This document shows, one piece after another, positions 7,310 through 12,470 of a DNA stretch of 12,470 bases. Numbering within the stretch: the first letter of the stretch is position 1; each line of letters starts with the position of its first letter. Below the pieces are notes generated by a model. It was not told the origin of the DNA. It saw only the letters and a list, made by a program, of their open reading frames with translations, and did not search any database. Made by a program: the position numbers and the translations under genes. The DNA is from SYAC01 sp046048055 (GTDB taxonomy: Bacteria > Planctomycetota > Phycisphaerae > Phycisphaerales > SM1A02): positions 1 through 12,470 of the forward strand of contig JBJOGW010000069.1 of assembly GCA_046048055.1 (NCBI GenBank), written 5' to 3'.

Positions 7310-9058
7310 GTGCGGCTGCTGGCTCCCATCCTGCTGCTGGTGGCGCTGCTGGTCACCGCCGTGGTGCTGGATCGCCCCATGCCGCGGGCCGAACTGGTGG
7401 TGGGCAACACCGCCGAGAGCTTCTCGCTGGATCCCCAGCGCATCTCCCACCAGCATGACGTGCGCACGGCACGGGCGCTCTTCGAGGGCCTGACCACCGT
7501 GGATCCCGTGACCGGCGATCCCGCGCCGGCCGCGGCGGAGCGATGGACCTGCTCGGCGGATGGCCGCACCTGGACCTTCCACCTGCGGCCCGGTCTGAAG
7601 TGGAGCGACGGCACGCCGGTGACGGCGCAGGACTTCGTGTACGCATGGCGTCGTGCCCTGCTGCCCGATCTGGCCGCCGACTTCGCGGGCTTCTTCATGC
7701 ACATCCGCGGGGCCCGCGCGTTCTTCGCGTGGCGAGCCGCGGCCCTGGCGGACCTGGCCAAGGATGGCGGGCAGGCCGACGACCTGTGGCAGCGGACCAA
7801 GGACCGATTCGCCGAAGGCGTGGGCCTGCGTGCCGCCGACGACCGCACGCTGGTGGTGGAACTGGAGCGACCCGTGCCCTTCTGGCCCGACCTCTGCGCC
7901 TTCCCGGCCATGTTCCCGGTGCCACGGCACGTGCTGGAACCTCGCGAGCGGCTGAACCCGCGCACCGGCATGCTGCAGCAGGACTCCGGCTGGACCAAGG
8001 CCGGCAGCCTGGTGGGCAATGGCCCCTATCGACTGGCGGCCTGGACACCCAAGCGCCGCATGCGGCTGGAACGCAATCCGTGCTGGCGCGACCCGGGGGG
8101 CGTGGCGTTCGCGACGGTGGAGATCCTGCCCATCGACGACGCCAACACCGCGGTGCTCGCGTTCGAGAACGGTTCGCTCGACTGGCTCACCGACACGCTG
8201 GTGGAGTATCGCGGCGACATGTTCGAGCAGGCCCGGCGCGGCGATCGCCGGGATCTGCACGTGCTCGACGCCTTCGGCACCGACTTCTTCAGCTTCAACT
8301 GCAGGCCGCGGCTGGCCGACGGTCGCGTCAATCCCTTCGCGGACGCCGGCGTGCGGCGCGCCTTCGCCATGGCGGTGGACAAGCAGTCCCTAGTGGATCG
8401 CATCACGCGCCTGGGCGAGCCCGTGGCCACCACGCTGGTGCCGCCCGGATCCATTCCGGGGTACGACGGCCCGGCGGGACTTCCGCACGACGGCGCGCGA
8501 GCGGTGACGGAGCTGGCCTCGGCAGGATGGCGACGCCAGGGCGATCGCGTGGTCAACGATCGTGGCGAGCCGTTTCCCACGGTCGAGGTGCTCTACGCCG
8601 CCAACAGCCCCCGCTACCGCGACATGAGCACCGCCATGGCGGACATGTGGAGCCGGACGCTGGGCATTCCCTGCACCACCCGCAGCGTGGATCCTCGCGG
8701 CTACAAGGACGCCCTGCAGCGCGGGGACTTCATGATCGCCCGCGGCGGCTGGTACGGCGACTATGGCGATCCCACCACATGGCTGGATCTTTCGCGAAGC
8801 GACGACGGCAACAACGATCGCGGCTTCCAGAACGCCGAGTTCGATGCCCTGCTGGACCAGGCCGCGGCCGAACTGGATCCGGCGCGTCGACTGCGGATGC
8901 TGGCTCGCGCCGAGACCATGCTGGTGGAGGAGCAGATGCCCATCCTGCCCATCTGCCACTACGTCACCGTGTACATGTTCGATCCAGCGCGGCTGGAGGG
9001 CGTCAGCCGTCACCCGCGACTCGAGCAGTATCTGGGCCTGCTTCGGCGGCCCGACTGA
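7310..9058 (+). CDS. Oligopeptide ABC transporter substrate-binding protein (OppA/DppA family, SBP_bac_5)
   Basis: 582 residues, a little longer than typical OppA (about 540). Starts with GTG; MRLLAPILLLVALLVTAVVL is a hydrophobic N-terminal segment without a lipobox Cys, so the protein is secreted or membrane-anchored rather than a lipoprotein. SBP_bac_5 signatures are visible in order: SLDPQRISHQHDVRTARALF (39-58), LFEGLT (57-62), WTFHLRPGLKWSDGTPVTA (88-106) then DFVYAWRR (108-115), GNGPYRLAAW (236-245), VRRAFAMAVDK (348-358), and the OppA-type RGGWYGDYGDPTTWLDL (478-494). It should bind peptides (or a related ligand) outside the inner membrane and deliver them to an Opp/Dpp importer. It lies 15 bp after the 307-residue protein gene on the same strand and converges with an OppB-type permease gene 15 bp away, so the two transporter parts cannot share a transcript. 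No OppC or ATPase gene is in the window. Confidence 0.93.
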   Translation: MRLLAPILLLVALLVTAVVLDRPMPRAELVVGNTAESFSLDPQRISHQHDVRTARALFEGLTTVDPVTGDPAPAAAERWTCSADGRTWTFHLRPGLKWSDGTPVTAQDFVYAWRRALLPDLAADFAGFFMHIRGARAFFAWRAAALADLAKDGGQADDLWQRTKDRFAEGVGLRAADDRTLVVELERPVPFWPDLCAFPAMFPVPRHVLEPRERLNPRTGMLQQDSGWTKAGSLVGNGPYRLAAWTPKRRMRLERNPCWRDPGGVAFATVEILPIDDANTAVLAFENGSLDWLTDTLVEYRGDMFEQARRGDRRDLHVLDAFGTDFFSFNCRPRLADGRVNPFADAGVRRAFAMAVDKQSLVDRITRLGEPVATTLVPPGSIPGYDGPAGLPHDGARAVTELASAGWRRQGDRVVNDRGEPFPTVEVLYAANSPRYRDMSTAMADMWSRTLGIPCTTRSVDPRGYKDALQRGDFMIARGGWYGDYGDPTTWLDLSRSDDGNNDRGFQNAEFDALLDQAAAELDPARRLRMLARAETMLVEEQMPILPICHYVTVYMFDPARLEGVSRHPRLEQYLGLLRRPD

Positions 9059-9073
9059 CGGGGCGTGGCCGGA

Positions 9074-10048
9074 TCATCCCGCGCGGATGCGCGGATCCAC
9101 CCAGGCGTAGAGCAGGTCCACCGCGAGGTTGAGCAGCGCCACGATCAGCCCGTAGGTGAGCGTGATGCCCATGACCAGCGTGAGGTCCTTGCCCAGCACG
9201 CCGTCCACGAACCAGCGACCCAGTCCGGGCACCGCGAACACCTTCTCCACCACGAAGCTGCCGGTGAAGGCGAAAGCGGTCGCCGGCCCCAGCCAGCTGA
9301 GCACCGGAAGCATGGCGTTCTTCAGGGCGTGGTCGCGGGCCGCCCGCGCCCGCGAGAGTCCCTTGGCCCGCGCGGTGCGCACGTGCTCGCTGGACATCTG
9401 CTCGATCATGCCCACCCGCACCAGGCGGGCCACGGTGGCGGCAAAGGGCAGCGACAGCGCCACCGCCGGCAGCACCAGCGGGCGGATGCCTCCCCAGCCG
9501 CCCACGGGAAACCACTTCAGCCGCGCCGCGAACAGGATGAGCAGCCCGGCACCGATCACGAAACTGGGAAGGCTGATGCCCACCATGGCCAGCAGCTGCA
9601 CCAGCGCGTCGATCCATCGCCGCGGATGGAGGCCGCTCAAGGTGCCCGCCACCACGCCCATGACCACCGCCAGCAGCATGGCGGCGGCGCCGAGCGTCAC
9701 GCTCACGGGCAGGGCGCCGCGAAGGATCTCGTTCACCCCCAGGTCCGGCTGCCGCAGGCTCGGCCCCAGATCGAACGGGCGCTCGGCATCACCCAGCACC
9801 CAGCTCACGCCCGAGGCCTTGCCCAGGTATTCCAGATAGAAGGCCACCGGATCGTCCAGGCGGTACTGCCGCTGCATGGCCTCCACCACCTCGGGCGGAG
9901 GGCGCCGGCCTTCGGGATTCTCCAGCGGATTGCCTGGAGCCAGCCATACGAGCGCGAAGGTGATGGTGTAGATCGCCAGCAGCAGCGGCGGGATCACGAT
10001 CAGTCTTCGAAGAAGCACGGGCAGCATGGCGGCGACGGATGTCACCAT
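9074..10048 (-). CDS. Oligopeptide ABC transporter permease, OppB/DppB type
   Basis: 324 residues, normal for OppB/DppB. The N-terminus MLPVLLRRLIVIPPLLLAIYTITFALVWLAPGNP (residues 8-41) is the classic first membrane helix ending in LAPG[ND]P. After a periplasmic domain come helices at about 113-137, 149-176, 189-212, 245-265 and 289-315. The EAA-type cytoplasmic loop that docks with the ATPase reads VRTARAKGLSRARAARDHALK at 223-243, split here as VRTARAKGLSR and ARAARDHALK. The C-terminus DLLYAWVDPRIR is the family's standard ending. The start is the ATG at 10048; GTG at 10045 (7 nt after a GGTGA Shine-Dalgarno) and ATG at 10027 are alternatives. An in-frame extension to 10498 is rejected as antisense of the lipoprotein gene. 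The usual OppC partner does not follow; the gene runs tail to tail into the OppA-like gene. Confidence 0.94.
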   Translation of the reverse strand: MVTSVAAMLPVLLRRLIVIPPLLLAIYTITFALVWLAPGNPLENPEGRRPPPEVVEAMQRQYRLDDPVAFYLEYLGKASGVSWVLGDAERPFDLGPSLRQPDLGVNEILRGALPVSVTLGAAAMLLAVVMGVVAGTLSGLHPRRWIDALVQLLAMVGISLPSFVIGAGLLILFAARLKWFPVGGWGGIRPLVLPAVALSLPFAATVARLVRVGMIEQMSSEHVRTARAKGLSRARAARDHALKNAMLPVLSWLGPATAFAFTGSFVVEKVFAVPGLGRWFVDGVLGKDLTLVMGITLTYGLIVALLNLAVDLLYAWVDPRIRAG

Positions 10049-10053
10049 ACACT
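10048..10053 (+). promoter_or_regulatory. Candidate -10 box (TACACT) of the lipoprotein gene
   Basis: TACACT matches TATAAT at 4 of 6 positions and ends 7 nt before the ATG at 10061, implying a leaderless or nearly leaderless transcript. It overlaps the first base of the divergent OppB-type start codon and one base of that gene's Shine-Dalgarno. No convincing -35 is seen 16-18 bp upstream. Confidence 0.35.
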
Positions 10054-10057
10054 CACC
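10053..10057 (-). promoter_or_regulatory. Shine-Dalgarno site of the OppB-type gene
   Basis: GGTGA on the minus strand pairs with the anti-Shine-Dalgarno tail of 16S rRNA. It lies 4 nt before ATG 10048 and 7 nt before the alternative GTG at 10045. It is the only reasonably placed Shine-Dalgarno in the window, and this gene has no TANNNT box next to its start. Confidence 0.4.
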
Positions 10058-10060
10058 CGC

Positions 10061-10753
10061 ATGCACGCACGGCAGGCATGGCTTGGCCTTCTGCTGGGAC
10101 TGGTCGGATGCCACACGATCGATGGCCCGGCGTCGATCGAGCTGGCCAGCGGCGACTACGACCGGGCCTTTGACGCGTGCATCCTGGAGGGGCGAGCCCT
10201 GGAGATGCCGCCCGCCGTGGCGGATCGGGGCAACGGCGTCATCGAGACCGAGCCCCGCACCATGGGAAGCCTGGTCGAGCCGTGGCGCCTGGACCACTCC
10301 GGCCCCTCGCAGGTGCTGGAGAGCACCGTGCAGTTCCAGCGGCGACGCGTGCGGTTCCTGTTTGCGCCGACGGGATTCGAGCCGAATCCCATCGACGGTC
10401 AGGCCGAGTTCGCCGGCGGTGCCGAGCCCGGGTCGCCCGAGGACGTTTCCCGCTTCGACCTGGAGAGGTATCAGGGAACGATCGAGCTCCGCGCGCACGT
10501 GTTCATCGAGCGCGGCTTCGTGCCCAACATCCGCAAGAGCACCTGGAGCAATCGGCTCTCCTCCACCGCCCGCGACGCCATGCCTCGCGCCGCCGACGAC
10601 GGCTCGGACCGCATGCCCACGCTCTGGACGCCGGTGGGTCGCGACGAGGAGGCGGAACGCACGCTTCTGGCCCGCATCCAGGCGCGCCTGCAGGAGCGGG
10701 CCTCGGCGGACGACGCTACTTCAGGCCCGCCAGCCGTCGAACCGTCATCATGA
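10061..10753 (+). CDS. Small lipoprotein of unknown function
   Basis: 230 residues. MHARQAWLGLLLGLVGC is a lipoprotein signal peptide with lipobox LVGC and lipidated Cys17. The mature part begins with an alpha/beta-looking domain (DYDRAFDACILEGRALEM at 32-49, GVIETEPRTMGSLVEPWR at 59-76), then a stretch with beta character (VLESTVQFQRRRVRFLFAP, 85-103, and GTIELRAHVFIERGF, 139-153). The end is a charged helix (EEAERTLLARIQARLQER, 196-213) and an acidic/Pro tail. The pattern of an AFDA helix followed by G-V-I-x-T-x-P suggests a small ferredoxin-like fold in an envelope lipoprotein, but I cannot name a family. The start is set by the lipobox; the open frame upstream to 9065 is antisense of OppB. 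It starts 12 bp from the divergent OppB-type start, and its last 38 bp overlap the end of the convergent ABC-2 permease gene. Confidence 0.85.
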   Translation: MHARQAWLGLLLGLVGCHTIDGPASIELASGDYDRAFDACILEGRALEMPPAVADRGNGVIETEPRTMGSLVEPWRLDHSGPSQVLESTVQFQRRRVRFLFAPTGFEPNPIDGQAEFAGGAEPGSPEDVSRFDLERYQGTIELRAHVFIERGFVPNIRKSTWSNRLSSTARDAMPRAADDGSDRMPTLWTPVGRDEEAERTLLARIQARLQERASADDATSGPPAVEPSS

Positions 10754-12470
10754 AGTTGCGCCGCATGGCCGCGTGCATGGCCATGGTGGTGGCCACGTAG
10801 GCGATCACGGCGACCACGGCCCCCAGCAGGAAGGCCAGGGACGCCGCCTGAGGATCCTTGAGCGAGGCCGGGATCGCCGTGGCCGGTCCCACCGCGGCCA
10901 GGGCCAGGTTGAGCGGGCTCAGGCAACTCAGCACCGGACCCAGCGCCGGAATGTCGCGGCCACTGGCGAACCCGCAGAGCCCCAGCGTGAGCAGCGTGGC
11001 AGCCACCACGCCCAGCGCACCGACCGTGCTGGCGATCACGCCACGGCTTCCGACGCTCCATTGCAGTCCGCTCATGACGGCGAAGGCCATGAACGCCGCG
11101 TAGGCCGGCGGAAACGCCAGTGCTGCCGCAGGAAGCACCATCGGCACCTGAAGCGTGGCCGTGCCCACCACCTCCGGCGTGGTCACGCTGGCCGCGCCCC
11201 ATCCACCCGCGCTCACATACGCGGCCGCAAGCAGCAGCGTGATCGAGGGCGTGGCGATGGCCGGCCACAGCACCGTGATCAGGCCTCGCAGCTTGCCGGA
11301 CAGGTACGGGCCCGGCTGGATCGGCGTGGTCAGCAGGATGTCCAGCGACCCATCCTCGCGTTCGCGGCTCACGGCCGTGGCGCTGGCACTGATCGCGATC
11401 AGCAGCCCGAGCACCACCTCGCTCATCACCACGGCTCCAAGCGCCAGTCGCGCGCCAGCGGTGTCCAGCGTGCCGGCACGGTGCAGGCCCAGCACCACGA
11501 TGACGGCCGCCAGTCCCAGCGCGAATCCGAGCCAGCGACCGGTGCGGGCCAGCGGCGTGGCCAGGCGCAGGTTTGCCTCGCGCCACGCGACCGGGTTGTT
11601 CCACACGCGTCGAGGCGCGCGCTCGCCCGAGCGCCCCACGCGGCGAAGCACGCGCTGCAGGCCGCCGCCCGACTCCGCGCGCGATCCCACCAGCCGCACA
11701 CGAAGCGTGGCCAGCATCAGCAGCACCAGCGAGGCCGCCAGCGAACCCAGCAGCATGGCCTGGAGCGGACGGCCCATCCACAGGCGTCGCAGCCACCCCG
11801 CGTCGGCTGGCCCCAGGTCCCACGGCTGATACGTGTTGGCCGCCAGCTCGCTCCGGAGCGCCAGAAACGGGTTGAACGGTGTGAGCCAGGTGGTGTGCAC
11901 CGCGTCCGAACCGACTGCCACCGGCCTCTGCAGGGCCAGATCCGCGGCGCCGGTGGCGAAGAGCACCAGCACCGTGGAGGCGTAGAAGGCGAACACGCCG
12001 CGCTTGCCGGCGCTGCGGGTCACGCTGAGCGCCACCGCCACACTTCCCAGGAAGACCGCACTGCACGCCGACACGAGCAGGGCGGCCAGCACGCTGCTGC
12101 CGCGCACGCCGCCGAAGAGCTGGGCCACCAGGCACAGCGGCAGCGTGGCCAGGAGCAGCGCCAGCACGAAGGCGAGGCGTCCGAAGAGGTTGCCGAGCAC
12201 CACCTGCAGGCTCGAGAGTGGCGTGGTGAGCAGGATCTCCCAGGTCCGCGGGTTGCTCTCGTGCGAGATGGCGCCCGCCATGAACAGCGGCGTCAGCAGG
12301 CAGATGGCCGCCACCTGCCCGTAGCTGATCAGGGTGAAGGCGGACGCACCGCGCTGCGCCATGTCGCGCAGCGAGCCCGCCGGGCCGAGCAGGGCGAAGG
12401 TGACCAGCAGCATGAGACCACCCAGCATCACGCCTCGCACCACCAGGTCCCGCGGGCGCCGCCCCGCGCC
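10716..12470 (-). CDS. ABC-2-type transporter permease with two tandem membrane modules, N-terminus cut off
   Basis: 584 residues are visible; the frame is open to the window edge (first residues GAGRRPRDLV), so the true start lies beyond 12470 and the GTG at 12443 is probably internal. The layout is duplicated. A first ABC-2 module has membrane segments and the element WEILLTTPLSS (visible residues about 77-87). A basic linker follows (RVLRRVGRSGERAPRRVWNN), then NPVAWREANLRLATPLA (292-308), a motif often seen at the start of planctomycete ABC-2 modules. The second module carries EREDGSLDILLTTPIQP (370-386). Several further helices and a short basic C-terminus (RRLAGLK) complete it. About twelve membrane segments in total. 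It should be the transmembrane part of an exporter for a lipid, polymer or similar substrate; the ATPase gene, expected upstream of it on the minus strand, is outside the window. Confidence 0.87.
   Translation of the reverse strand, partial: GAGRRPRDLVVRGVMLGGLMLLVTFALLGPAGSLRDMAQRGASAFTLISYGQVAAICLLTPLFMAGAISHESNPRTWEILLTTPLSSLQVVLGNLFGRLAFVLALLLATLPLCLVAQLFGGVRGSSVLAALLVSACSAVFLGSVAVALSVTRSAGKRGVFAFYASTVLVLFATGAADLALQRPVAVGSDAVHTTWLTPFNPFLALRSELAANTYQPWDLGPADAGWLRRLWMGRPLQAMLLGSLAASLVLLMLATLRVRLVGSRAESGGGLQRVLRRVGRSGERAPRRVWNNPVAWREANLRLATPLARTGRWLGFALGLAAVIVVLGLHRAGTLDTAGARLALGAVVMSEVVLGLLIAISASATAVSREREDGSLDILLTTPIQPGPYLSGKLRGLITVLWPAIATPSITLLLAAAYVSAGGWGAASVTTPEVVGTATLQVPMVLPAAALAFPPAYAAFMAFAVMSGLQWSVGSRGVIASTVGALGVVAATLLTLGLCGFASGRDIPALGPVLSCLSPLNLALAAVGPATAIPASLKDPQAASLAFLLGAVVAVIAYVATTMAMHAAMRRNFMMTVRRLAGLK

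Noticed and set aside
6233..8260. 675-codon open frame on the minus strand
   Set aside because: Antisense to the 307-residue gene and the OppA-like gene. Its product is His/Gln/Gly/Arg-rich without domains, typical of shadow frames in GC-rich DNA.
9081..9096. Tandem 8-bp repeat GCGCGGAT
   Set aside because: Only two copies within the last OppB codons (Arg-Ile-Arg); explained by codon use.
10049..10498. 150-codon N-terminal extension of the OppB-type permease
   Set aside because: The canonical first helix begins just after the ATG at 10048, and the extension is antisense to the lipoprotein gene.
10471..12135. 554-codon open frame on the minus strand
   Set aside because: Out-of-frame shadow of the ABC-2 permease, rich in Gly/Arg/Ala and without membrane segments.
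12441..12443. GTG as the start of the ABC-2 permease
   Set aside because: The frame stays open to the window edge with a basic stretch (GAGRRPRD) typical of the region before the first helix, so the start is probably outside the window.
1..12470. Search for tRNA/rRNA genes, CRISPR arrays, insertion sequences, toxin-antitoxin or defence genes
   Set aside because: No cloverleaf-like sequence, spaced repeats, transposase motifs, or toxin or nuclease motifs were seen; almost all sequence is explained by the ten genes.

Overview
The window is a GC-rich, tightly packed bacterial segment holding ten protein genes: eight complete and two cut by the window edges. No RNA genes, mobile elements or CRISPR arrays were seen. 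Strong G/C preference at third codon positions, several large secreted proteins without recognisable domains, few Shine-Dalgarno sites and a GH57 amylase beside envelope-polysaccharide genes fit a Planctomycetota member of the Phycisphaerae type. That placement is inference; no marker gene is present.

Left part (1-3685), envelope polysaccharide. In order: the C-terminal end of a Wzy/O-antigen-ligase-like membrane protein (+), a cytoplasmic GH57 alpha-amylase-type glycosidase (-), a GT2 glycosyltransferase (+) and a flippase-like/YbhN-type membrane protein (+). The last two share an ATGA stop/start overlap. This looks like the edge of a surface-glycan or storage-glucan locus.

Middle (3559-7294), two exported proteins of unknown function: a 915-residue helical-repeat protein (-) and a 307-residue protein (+). 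They diverge from a 64-bp region holding the best promoter in the window (exact TTGACA, 18-bp spacer, TAGCGT) with an inverted repeat in its spacer.

Right part (7310-12470), transport. An OppA-type peptide-binding protein (+) faces an OppB/DppB-type permease (-) tail to tail. A small lipoprotein (+) starts 12 bp from the permease start. A large ABC-2-type permease (-) with two copies of the membrane module runs off the right edge.

Packing is extreme. The first two genes have abutting stop codons, two convergent pairs overlap (127 and 38 bp), and divergent start-to-start gaps are 17 (or 62), 64 and 12 bp. No stretch over 100 bases lacks a gene. Four genes that begin transcription units have a TANNNT box 6-11 nt before the start codon and no Shine-Dalgarno sequence, suggesting leaderless or nearly leaderless mRNAs. 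I found no clear new multi-gene system. The best leads are the start-site pattern, the divergent unknown exported pair, the overprinted tails at 3559-3685 and the split oligopeptide transporter.
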